Positions 1 to 6,331 of a stretch of 7,954 bases of DNA are shown piece by piece; position 1 is the first letter of the stretch; each line of letters begins with the position of its first letter. The DNA lies in assembly GCA_045576175.1 (NCBI GenBank), contig JAZNFW010000131.1, positions 1 to 7,954 of the forward strand, written 5' to 3'. The translations under genes and the position numbers were made by a program. The notes under the pieces are model-generated. The model searched no databases. It was given only the letters and a program-made list of their open reading frames with translations, and was not told the origin of the DNA. Origin of the DNA: RGIG8748 sp045576175 (lineage in GTDB: Bacteria; Bacillota; Clostridia; UMGS1810).

Positions 1-27
1 GTCAATTCAATGTTGACCGCATTTTAT

Positions 28-50
28 TTTATTTTGTAATATAAAATAAA
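28..50. repeat. AT-rich inverted repeat upstream of the operon promoter
   Basis: TTTATTTT at 28-35 is mirrored by AAAATAAA at 43-50 around a 7-nt centre. It ends about 29 bp before the -35 element, where an activator or UP-like AT tract could act. It is not followed by a T-run, so it is a poor terminator. In DNA this AT-rich such a dyad may also arise by chance. Confidence 0.3.
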
Positions 51-78
51 CAATTTTGACAAGAATTCGATAAAACAC

Positions 79-107
79 TTGAATTACGCATAGTTTTGTG
101 GTATTAT
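79..107 (+). promoter_or_regulatory. sigma-A-like promoter of the dehydratase operon
   Basis: A -35 element TTGAAT at 79-84 and a -10 element TATTAT at 102-107 are separated by 17 nt. A TG dinucleotide at 99-100 makes it an extended -10 promoter. Transcription would start near 114, about 55 nt before the dehydratase start codon. A better -35 match, TTGACA at 56-61, has no -10 at usable spacing. No cobalamin riboswitch is visible in the short leader. The assignment is by consensus match only. Confidence 0.55.
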
Positions 108-168
108 TGTAATCAGTAATGAATTATGCGGGAGTATGCCCTTTCGCATGACTGTGAGGAGTCAGCAC

Positions 169-1833
169 ATGAAAAGATCAAAACGAATTGAAACACTCGA
201 CAAAAGACCGGTAAATCTTGACGGATACATACACGAATGGCCGGAGATGGGCTTTGTTGCTATGAAGAGCCCCTACGATCCCAAGCCTTCTGTTAAGGTT
301 GAAAACGGCGTAATTGTTGAATTGGACGGTAAGGCAAGGAGCGAATTCGACTTTATTGACCAGTTCATAGCAGACTATGCTATAAATATTTCACGCACAG
401 AAAAATCAATGGCGGTTTCTTCTCTTGATATCGCTAGAATGATTGTAGACATCAATGTTTCCAGAAAGGAAATAGTTGATCTTATTTCGGGTATAACCCC
501 CGCCAAGATGGCAGAGGTTATGAATCACTTAAATGTAGTTGAGCTTATGATGGGTATGCAGAAGATCCGTGCAAGAAAGATGCCGGGTAATCAGGCACAC
601 ATCACCAACTTAAAGGACGACCCCGTTCAGCTCGCTGCAGATGCGGCAGAAGGTGCACTTCGCGGCTTTGCCGAGGAGGAAACAACTATGGGTGTTGCAA
701 GATACGCACCCCTTAGTGCAATAGCTCTTCTTATAGGCTCGCAGATAGGACGCCCCGGTGTTCTTACACAGTGCTCCGCTGAGGAAGCTACAGAGCTTGA
801 GCTGGGCATCCGCGGACTTACTACATATGCCGAAACACTTTCCGTATATGGTACAGAAAAGGTATTCGTAGATGGTGACGATACCCCTTATTCCAAAGCA
901 TTTTTAAATTCAGCATATGCGTCCAGAGGCTTAAAGGTACGCTTCACATCAGGTGCAGGCTCTGAAGTGCTTATGGGCTACAGCGAAAAGAAATCCATGC
1001 TCTATTTAGAGTGCCGTTGCCTCTATGTTACCAAGGGTGCAGGAAGCCAGGGAATACAGAACGGCTCTGTAAGCTGCATAGGAATCCCTGGTTCAGTCCC
1101 CGGAGGTATCCGTGAGGTTATGAGCGAAAATCTCGTTGCGGCACTGCTCGGACTTGAATGTGCATCATCAAATGACCAGAGCTTTTCCAATTCGGATATG
1201 CGTAGAACTGCAAGAACAATGCTTCAGTTCTTACCCGGAACAGACTTCATTTTCTCGGGATACGCTGCCGAGGCAAACTATGACAATATGTTTGCAGGCT
1301 CCAACTTCGATGCAGAAGATTTCGACGATTACAATGTACTCCAGAGAGATATGCAGGTAGATGGTGGTCTTAGACCCGTTACCGAGGAAGAGGTACTGTT
1401 TGTAAGAAACAAAGCCGGAAAGGCAGTACAGGCAGTATTCAAACAGCTTGGCCTTACACCCATTTCCGACGAGCAGGTGGAAGCTGTAACCTATGCTCAC
1501 GGCAGTAAGGACACACTCCCCCGTGATGTTACCGCCGATCTTATGAGTGCAGAGGATGTACTTAAAAGACACATAACAGGTGTAGATATCGTAAAGGCTC
1601 TTGCCGAGACCGGATACGAGGATGTAGCTGAGAGTGTTCTTAGTATGTTAAAACAAAGAGTAGTCGGCGACTATATGCAGACCGCCGCAATTCTTGACCG
1701 CAATTTCAAAGTTCTGTCCGGTGTTAATACACCCAATGATTATATGGGCCCCGGAACAGGCTATCGTGTAGAGGGTGAGCGTTGGGAAGAAATTAAAAAC
1801 ATTCCCCACATCATCGATCCTAAGGATATTTAG
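169..1833 (+). CDS. pduC: coenzyme B12-dependent diol/glycerol dehydratase, large (alpha) subunit
   Basis: This is the catalytic subunit that converts 1,2-propanediol to propionaldehyde or glycerol to 3-hydroxypropionaldehyde by an adenosylcobalamin radical mechanism. The protein is 554 aa, the usual length for PduC/DhaB1, and starts MKRSKRIETLDKRPVN like the family. Residues corresponding to the Klebsiella oxytoca active site are all in register with an offset of +1: Q142, H144, E171, E222, Q297, D336 and S363. An in-frame ATG at 136 would add 11 unconserved residues and has GGAG only 1 nt away. The ATG at 169 has TGAGGAG with 7-nt spacing and is preferred. The stop codon overlaps the ribosome site of the next gene. 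Diol versus glycerol preference cannot be decided from these residues, so dhaB1/gldA-type naming is equally possible. Confidence 0.96.
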   Translation: MKRSKRIETLDKRPVNLDGYIHEWPEMGFVAMKSPYDPKPSVKVENGVIVELDGKARSEFDFIDQFIADYAINISRTEKSMAVSSLDIARMIVDINVSRKEIVDLISGITPAKMAEVMNHLNVVELMMGMQKIRARKMPGNQAHITNLKDDPVQLAADAAEGALRGFAEEETTMGVARYAPLSAIALLIGSQIGRPGVLTQCSAEEATELELGIRGLTTYAETLSVYGTEKVFVDGDDTPYSKAFLNSAYASRGLKVRFTSGAGSEVLMGYSEKKSMLYLECRCLYVTKGAGSQGIQNGSVSCIGIPGSVPGGIREVMSENLVAALLGLECASSNDQSFSNSDMRRTARTMLQFLPGTDFIFSGYAAEANYDNMFAGSNFDAEDFDDYNVLQRDMQVDGGLRPVTEEEVLFVRNKAGKAVQAVFKQLGLTPISDEQVEAVTYAHGSKDTLPRDVTADLMSAEDVLKRHITGVDIVKALAETGYEDVAESVLSMLKQRVVGDYMQTAAILDRNFKVLSGVNTPNDYMGPGTGYRVEGERWEEIKNIPHIIDPKDI

Positions 1834-1842
1834 GAGGTTGTC

Positions 1843-2508
1843 ATGCAGTTTAGTGAAGATTTAATAAGACAAATTACAGAAGAGGTTGTACGCCAGCTAA
1901 ATGGCGATGAGCCTCAGAGTGCCCCAAGAGGCAATTCCCTCGCAGGCAAAGATAGAATCAACGAGAAAAAGACATCATACAAAGATTACCCCAAGGCAAA
2001 GAAGGGTACAGACCCCAAGGAAGTTGTAATCGGTGTAGGTGCTGCTTTCCAGAGAGAAATCAAGAGAACTATCAACGATATACCTCTTGAGGATGTTCTT
2101 AAAAATGTAAAGGCAGGTATAGAGGAAGAGGGTATGGTTCCAAGAGTTGTTAAGATTCTGGACACTTCAGACGTGTGCTTTATGGCACTTGAGGCTGCCA
2201 AGATTTCCGGCTCGGGAATCGGTGTTGGCATTCAGTCCAAGGGTACTACGGTTATTCATCAAAAGGACCTCTATCCTTTGTCAAACCTTGAGTTGTTCCC
2301 TCAGGCACCTCTCATGGATTTGGACACATACCGCAAAATAGGAAGAAATGCCGCCAAGTATGTAAAGGGTGAGCAGGTAGTTCCTATTCCTTGTACAAAT
2401 GACCCTATGACTCGCCCCAAATATCAGGTAAAAGCCGCAATTATGCATATTGCGGAAACAGAACAGCTTGACCCGTCAATGGGCATCATAGAATGGGAGG
2501 AAAGATAA
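1843..2508 (+). CDS. pduD: diol/glycerol dehydratase, medium (beta) subunit with N-terminal extension
   Basis: The medium subunit forms the cobalamin-binding interface with the large subunit. The 221-aa product shows the family core from about residue 58: VVIGVGAAF at 61-69, GIEEEG at 92-97, SGSGIGVGIQSKGTTVIHQ at 122-140, and PLSNLELFPQAPL at 145-157. It closes with RPKYQVKAAIMHI near 191-203. Residues 1-20 form a predicted amphipathic helix (SEDLIRQITEEVVRQL at 4-19), followed by a polar linker of about 37 residues. This layout matches the PduD type (about 224 aa) rather than the shorter DhaC glycerol dehydratase type. In enterobacterial PduD such a helix directs the enzyme into the microcompartment. 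Translation follows an AGGAGG at 1832-1837 that overlaps the upstream stop codon. Confidence 0.95.
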   Translation: MQFSEDLIRQITEEVVRQLNGDEPQSAPRGNSLAGKDRINEKKTSYKDYPKAKKGTDPKEVVIGVGAAFQREIKRTINDIPLEDVLKNVKAGIEEEGMVPRVVKILDTSDVCFMALEAAKISGSGIGVGIQSKGTTVIHQKDLYPLSNLELFPQAPLMDLDTYRKIGRNAAKYVKGEQVVPIPCTNDPMTRPKYQVKAAIMHIAETEQLDPSMGIIEWEER

Positions 2509-2901
2509 ATGCGTTACCCATTAGGTGAATACGAAAAGGACAAAGTAACCTCAAAAACAGGCAAACGCCTTGAGGATATAACACTTAGCGAAGTGATGAA
2601 AAATCACATTAGCTCCGATGATATCAAAATATCTAAGGAAACTTTAAAGGCACAGGGACAGATTGCCAAAGAAGCAGGCAACGACCCTATGGAAAAGAAC
2701 TTTGACCGTGCCGCAGAGCTTGTAGATGTTCCCGACGATATCATTTTGAAGATGTACGACAAATTAAGACCCAACCGTTCCACAAAAGCCGAGCTTCTTA
2801 ACATGGCAAAGGAACTTGCGGAAACCTATAATGCTTACAACTGCGCAAAGCTTGTTTTAGAAGCTGCAGAAGTTTATGAGAAAAGAGGAGTACTGCTTTG
2901 A
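2509..2901 (+). CDS. pduE: diol/glycerol dehydratase, small (gamma) subunit
   Basis: The small subunit completes the (alpha-beta-gamma)2 dehydratase. The 130-aa product carries the conserved gamma features: the LEDITLSEVMKNHISSDDIKIS region near 21-43, QGQIAKEAGNDPMEKNFDRA near 49-68, ELVDVPDDIILKMYDKLRP near 70-88, and the start of the helix RSTKAELLNMAKEL at 90-103. It lacks the N-terminal extension of about 40 residues found in enterobacterial PduE (about 173 aa) and is nearer in size to the glycerol dehydratase gamma subunit. Its ATG follows the upstream TAA directly, with GGAGG at 2496-2500 inside the preceding gene, which implies translational coupling. Confidence 0.95.
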   Translation: MRYPLGEYEKDKVTSKTGKRLEDITLSEVMKNHISSDDIKISKETLKAQGQIAKEAGNDPMEKNFDRAAELVDVPDDIILKMYDKLRPNRSTKAELLNMAKELAETYNAYNCAKLVLEAAEVYEKRGVLL

Positions 2902-4715
2902 GATTAATTGCTGGTGTGGATATTGGCAATTCAACAACAGAAGTATGTGTCGGTCAGCTCGATGCCAATGGTAAATTGAGCTTTCTGTCTAGTGCTTCAT
3001 GCCCAACAACCGGAACAAAAGGTACGGTTGTTAATGTGCATGCCATAAAATCAGCTCTCAAAGAAGCTATGTCAAAAATTGGCAGAGATATTTCCGATAT
3101 TTCCGTAATCCGTCTCAACGAAGCGGCACCTGTAATAGGCGACACCGCTATGGAGACACTCACCGAGACGGTTATTACAGATTCCTCTATGATAGGGCAC
3201 AACCCCTCCACACCTGCGGGTGCAGGTCAGGCGGTGGGTGAGCTTATAACACTTGATAATTTAAGTCGTGCCGCAGCGGGCGTACCATACATTCTTGTGG
3301 TACCTGGGCAGTATTCATATGAGGATGTTGCATCGGCAGTAAATCGTCTGGATTCTGTGCTCGATATAGAGGGTATCATCCTTCAGGCGGACGAGGCGGT
3401 GCTTGTATATAACAGATTAGTTAAGAAGCTTCCTATTATAGATGAAGTAAAACACATTGACAGAGTTCCCGACGGACAGATGGCTGCCATCGAGGTGGCA
3501 CTGGAGGGACAGACAATCCGTATGCTGTCTAATCCGTACGGAATTGCAACACTTTTAAATCTGGATGCAGAACAGACTAAGAGCATTACCCCAATAGCTA
3601 AGAGCCTCATAGGCAAACGCAGCGCGGTGGTTATAAAGACCCCCACAGGTAATGTAAAGGAAAATGTGCTCCCCGCAGGAGAGATTTATATAACGGGAGA
3701 AAAAGTTTCTTCCATAAACCTCGATGAAGGTGCCCAGAAGATTATGCAGGCACTTGAAGATGCAGGCTGGGTAGAAGATATAAGCGGTCAGCCCAACACA
3801 AATGTGGGCAATATGCTCTCCCGCATAAAGACAGGTATGAGTGACCTAAGCGGCGAAGAACAGCACAAAATCCGAATTACCGATATTCTTGCGGTAGACA
3901 CCTTGGCTCCTGTTATGATTTCGGGTGCTTTGGCAGGAGAAACTTGTCTTGAAAAGGCAGTAGGCATAGCAGCTATGGTTAAGACACAGCAGCTTCCTAT
4001 GCAAAAAATAGCAGAAAAATTAAAAGAGGATTTAAATACAGAGGTAACAGTAGCAGGAGTAGAAGCCGTTATGGCAAGCCTTGGTGCTGTAACCACACCG
4101 GGTACCAAGTTGCCGCTTGCAATACTTGATATGGGCGGCGGCTCTACGGATGCAGCTGTAATAGATGAACATGGCAATATAACAATGACTCATCAGGCAG
4201 GTGCAGGTGAGCTTGTGTCTATGCTCATACAGACAGAGCTTGGTTTGGATGACCGCCATGTTGCAGAGCATATCAAGAGATACCCTCTTGCCAAGGTGGA
4301 GAGCCTTTTCCATATGCGTATGGAAAACGGACAGATGACCTTTGTGGCAGACTCCATAGACCCTCAGTTCTACGGCAGAGTTGTGCTTCTTTCAGAGAAC
4401 GGACTTATCCGTATAGAAAAAGACATACCAATGGAAAAAATTGTCGGGGTACGCCGCGATGCCAAGAGAAAGGTGTTTGTAACCAATGCTTTTAGAGCGC
4501 TCAAGGCTGTTGCACCGGGCAATAATTTAAAGAATATATCCAATGTGGTACTGGTAGGTGGCTCTGCAGAGGATTTCGAAATCCCCGAGATGCTTATGGA
4601 AGAATTCGCAAGCTACAGGATCGTATGCGGACGCGGAAACATCCGCGGTTGCGAAGGACCCAGAAATGCAGTGGCTACCGGTCTGGTATTGTCATATGCA
4701 GGAGAAGAAAAATGA
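2898..4715 (+). CDS. ddrA: diol/glycerol dehydratase-reactivating factor, large subunit
   Basis: This chaperone-like ATPase releases inactivated cobalamin from the dehydratase so that intact adenosylcobalamin can bind. The 605-aa protein (family about 610 aa) has the actin/Hsp70-type nucleotide motifs: GVDIGNSTTEV at 6-16, DMGGGSTDAAV at 411-421 and VLVGGSAEDFEIP at 551-563. The C-terminal NIRGCEGPRNAVATGLVL lies at 581-598. T105, D165 and D182 correspond to the residues that hold the metal bridging to the small subunit in K. oxytoca DdrA. The start is a rare TTG at 2898 overlapping the previous stop (TTGA), with GAGGAG at 2885-2890 and 7-nt spacing. The product begins MRLIAGVDIGN exactly as the family does. 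It is also named PduG or DhaF. Confidence 0.95.
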   Translation: MRLIAGVDIGNSTTEVCVGQLDANGKLSFLSSASCPTTGTKGTVVNVHAIKSALKEAMSKIGRDISDISVIRLNEAAPVIGDTAMETLTETVITDSSMIGHNPSTPAGAGQAVGELITLDNLSRAAAGVPYILVVPGQYSYEDVASAVNRLDSVLDIEGIILQADEAVLVYNRLVKKLPIIDEVKHIDRVPDGQMAAIEVALEGQTIRMLSNPYGIATLLNLDAEQTKSITPIAKSLIGKRSAVVIKTPTGNVKENVLPAGEIYITGEKVSSINLDEGAQKIMQALEDAGWVEDISGQPNTNVGNMLSRIKTGMSDLSGEEQHKIRITDILAVDTLAPVMISGALAGETCLEKAVGIAAMVKTQQLPMQKIAEKLKEDLNTEVTVAGVEAVMASLGAVTTPGTKLPLAILDMGGGSTDAAVIDEHGNITMTHQAGAGELVSMLIQTELGLDDRHVAEHIKRYPLAKVESLFHMRMENGQMTFVADSIDPQFYGRVVLLSENGLIRIEKDIPMEKIVGVRRDAKRKVFVTNAFRALKAVAPGNNLKNISNVVLVGGSAEDFEIPEMLMEEFASYRIVCGRGNIRGCEGPRNAVATGLVLSYAGEEK

Positions 4716-5044
4716 TTGTCAAAAGACCTTCTATATTTATATACACAAATTCTCCAAACGAGAATTATATAAAACAGATATGTGCAGGAATAGAGGAGGA
4801 AGGCGTCTTTTTTGAAGTCTTCGAAAGAGATACTTCCGATTTAGATACCTTGGCTATGGACGCTGCCAACGATTCTATGATGGGGTCTGGCATAGGTGTT
4901 TCAAAGAGCGATATCGCCCTGCAGATGAAGGGTGTAGCAAAGGGCAAAAACATAGAGATGTATTCTTCGCCAACTTTGGTACAGTGTAGAAATATGGGTG
5001 CAAACAGTGCCCGTGTTATAAAGAAAATGGCACTCAAAATATAG
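4712..5044 (+). CDS. ddrB: diol/glycerol dehydratase-reactivating factor, small subunit
   Basis: This is the partner of DdrA. In the known mechanism it swaps with the dehydratase medium subunit to open the enzyme and let damaged cofactor leave. The product is 110 aa (family about 115-125). The ATG at 4712 overlaps the DdrA stop codon (ATGA) and has AGGAG at 4700-4704 with 7-nt spacing; the reading frame is open further upstream but only as a shadow of ddrA. Visible features are GIEEEG at 26-31, containing the acidic residues expected to complete the bridging metal site, MGSGIGVSKSDIAL at 57-70, and QCRNMGANSARVIKKM at 91-106. The GIEEEG and GSGIGV segments also occur in the medium subunit, as expected for their shared fold. 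It is also named PduH or DhaG. Confidence 0.9.
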   Translation: MIVKRPSIFIYTNSPNENYIKQICAGIEEEGVFFEVFERDTSDLDTLAMDAANDSMMGSGIGVSKSDIALQMKGVAKGKNIEMYSSPTLVQCRNMGANSARVIKKMALKI

Positions 5045-5059
5045 TAAAGAGGAGTTTTT

Positions 5060-5563
5060 ATGAAAATATATACCATGACAGGAGACCAGGGATATACATC
5101 CCTTCTTAATAACTCCAGAGTATCAAAAAGTGATGACAGAATAGAACTTTTGGGCACAATAGATGAATTAAGCGCTCATCTCGGACTTGCAAAGGTTGTG
5201 GCAGATGCTGCTTTAAAAGATGAACTTAGTGCAATACAATCCACTCTTATAAAGGTTATGGCAGGCGTAGCTTCCAACGGTTCAAGCCAGTATCGCCTTA
5301 CAGATGAGGTAGGAGTGCTCGAAAGCAAGGTGGATGCTGTTGAGGATTCGTTCCCAAGAGAAAAGGAATTTGTTCTCTATGGCACTTGTGAACTCTCTGC
5401 AAGACTTGATGTCGCAAGAGCAGTAGCACGCAGAGCAGAAAGACAGTTTTGCCGTGTACTTAGAAACTACAATCCCGACCGCGAGGCACTTAAGTATATA
5501 AACCGTCTGGCAGATTATTTGTATGTTTGCGCAAGATGTGCAGACTATAAGGCAGGAAAATAA
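5060..5563 (+). CDS. pduO: PduO-type ATP:cob(I)alamin adenosyltransferase
   Basis: This enzyme transfers the adenosyl group of ATP to cob(I)alamin, making the cofactor used by the upstream dehydratase. The 167-aa protein is shorter than the usual 180-195 and corresponds to the N-terminal catalytic domain only. Motifs seen are TMTGDQGYTSL at 5-15, RVSKSDDRIELLGTIDELSAHLG at 20-42 with D35, RRAER at 124-128, and the ending YINRLADYLYVCAR at 146-159. D35 and R128 are candidates for the known intersubunit salt bridge. The segment LYGTCELSARLDVAR (106-120) departs from the common LPGGS...LHxAR pattern. It has AGAGGAG about 6 nt upstream of its ATG and sits 15 nt after ddrB, as the last gene before the terminator. 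Confidence 0.9.
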   Translation: MKIYTMTGDQGYTSLLNNSRVSKSDDRIELLGTIDELSAHLGLAKVVADAALKDELSAIQSTLIKVMAGVASNGSSQYRLTDEVGVLESKVDAVEDSFPREKEFVLYGTCELSARLDVARAVARRAERQFCRVLRNYNPDREALKYINRLADYLYVCARCADYKAGK

Positions 5564-5575
5564 AACTTTATAGAG

Positions 5576-5618
5576 AAAGAGGTTGTCACTTGTTTTTCAA
5601 AGCGACAACCTCTTTTTT
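5576..5618 (+). terminator. rho-independent terminator, probably bidirectional
   Basis: A perfect 12-bp stem pairs AAAGAGGTTGTC (5576-5587) with GACAACCTCTTT (5604-5615) around a 16-nt loop, and a T-run covers 5613-5618. It starts 13 nt after the adenosyltransferase stop and ends the dehydratase operon. The converging nitroreductase gene stops at 5617, so its transcript also runs into this hairpin; in that direction the tail is TTTCTCT, which is weaker. Confidence 0.9.
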
Positions 5619-6135
5619 AAAAGCTTTCGTATATTACAGTTTCTTCTATAGGGCGGAATGTACTATGGAATTGGTGAGGATGATAGTCTTCATCGGCATA
5701 GCCCATCACAAGAAGTGCAAGTGGCTCTATGTTCTCCGGAATGTTAAATTCTTCTTTCATGGCATTGGGGTCAAAATGCATAACCCAGCATGTTCCGATT
5801 CCCTGGTTTTGTGCTTCGAGCATCATATGGGTAGTTACAATTGCCGCATCCACAGGAGCAGACTGAGCACCGTTATATGGACTCACCCAGCTCTCGTCCT
5901 TGTTGTAGCACACAAGCATAGCACAGGGGGCATCAAAATGACATTTGGTGCATTTTTTAAGCTTTGCGATAGACTTATCTGTGTTTAACACAAGAATTCT
6001 TTGTGGTTGGAAATTGCAGCCTGTTGGTGCTATGTGTCCTGCTTTTAATATGTTTTCTATTACTTCGTTTTCAAGCTTGTCAATTTTAAATTTTCGTACA
6101 GAATATCTTTCACTTATTACTTTTTCAAAATCCAT
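5617..6135 (-). CDS. nitroreductase-family FMN-dependent oxidoreductase
   Basis: This is a small flavoprotein, predicted to be a cytosolic NAD(P)H-dependent reductase. The 172-aa product has the FMN-phosphate motif ERYSVRKF at 9-16 (R10, S12, R14), APTGCNFQPQ at 36-45, GIGTCWVMHF at 112-121, and the C-terminal LALLVMGYADED at 139-150 followed by R161. These are the standard blocks of single-domain nitroreductases. C62 and C65 form a CTKC motif in the middle. The start ATG (complement of 6133-6135) has an ideal TAAGGAGG 7 nt upstream. The gene converges on the dehydratase operon. The physiological substrate cannot be told from sequence; a role in B12 or aldehyde metabolism would be speculation. 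Confidence 0.88.
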   Translation of the reverse strand: MDFEKVISERYSVRKFKIDKLENEVIENILKAGHIAPTGCNFQPQRILVLNTDKSIAKLKKCTKCHFDAPCAMLVCYNKDESWVSPYNGAQSAPVDAAIVTTHMMLEAQNQGIGTCWVMHFDPNAMKEEFNIPENIEPLALLVMGYADEDYHPHQFHSTFRPIEETVIYESF

Positions 6136-6164
6136 ATTTAAACCTCCTTAATAAGCTTTACATT

Positions 6165-6193
6165 ATTATATCATATATTTTGGTGTAATTCAA
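6165..6193 (-). promoter_or_regulatory. sigma-A-like promoter of the nitroreductase gene
   Basis: Read on the minus strand, -35 TTGAAT (complement of 6188-6193) and a perfect -10 TATAAT (complement of 6165-6170) are separated by exactly 17 nt. The predicted start is near 6158, about 23 nt before the ATG. This leaves room for the TAAGGAGG ribosome site at 6143-6150. Confidence 0.7.
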
Positions 6194-6204
6194 TTATGCA
6201 GTAG

Positions 6205-6233
6205 TTGACAAGTGAAAAAAATCGTGTTAGTAT
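6205..6233 (+). promoter_or_regulatory. sigma-A-like promoter of the malic enzyme gene
   Basis: A consensus -35 TTGACA at 6205-6210 is followed after 17 nt by TAGTAT at 6228-6233, with a TG at 6225-6226 that gives an extended -10. A competing -10, TATAGT at 6231-6236, would need a 20-nt spacer. Transcription would begin near 6240. The -35 is only 11 bp from the -35 of the divergent nitroreductase promoter. Confidence 0.6.
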
Positions 6234-6254
6234 AGTATTGATATAGAGATTTGG

Positions 6255-6301
6255 AGATGTATCAAAATAAGATTAAGCTCTGTTTTGGTATGTCTTTTTT
6301 T
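6255..6301 (+). promoter_or_regulatory. terminator-like hairpin in the malic enzyme leader, possible attenuator
   Basis: Positions 6255-6269 can pair with 6281-6295 as a 15-bp RNA stem containing four G-U wobbles, around an 11-nt loop. Seven T residues at 6295-6301 follow directly. It lies between the proposed promoter and the ribosome site at 6319-6324, so it belongs to the untranslated leader. The stem is AU-rich and may be weak. No aptamer or leader peptide is evident upstream, as there are only about 15 nt between the predicted start and the stem. Confidence 0.45.
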
Positions 6302-6331
6302 ATGTAATCAAAAATAACAGGAGGCTATTTT

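Noticed and set aside
126..149. Small leader hairpin ATGCG/CGCAT ahead of the dehydratase gene
   Set aside because: Only 5 bp with a 14-nt loop and no T-run. It is too weak to call a regulatory structure.
136..168. Upstream in-frame ATG that would add 11 residues to the dehydratase large subunit
   Set aside because: GGAG lies 1 nt from this ATG, too close to function, and the added residues are not part of the family. The ATG at 169 has a proper ribosome site and gives the standard 554-aa length.
1..168. Cobalamin riboswitch upstream of the B12-dependent operon
   Set aside because: The leader after the proposed promoter is about 55 nt, far shorter than a cobalamin aptamer, and no B12-box-like sequence was seen. 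One further upstream of the window cannot be excluded but would need another promoter.
3788..4177. Long antisense open frames inside ddrA and the malic enzyme gene
   Set aside because: They lie opposite clearly conserved coding sequence, have low-complexity Ser/Ala/Ile-rich translations and no recognisable motifs or ribosome sites. They are shadows of the real genes.
4558..4815. Alternative + strand frame spanning the ddrA-ddrB junction
   Set aside because: It overlaps both genes out of frame, has no family features, and the ATGA overlap at 4712-4715 with its own ribosome site explains the junction.
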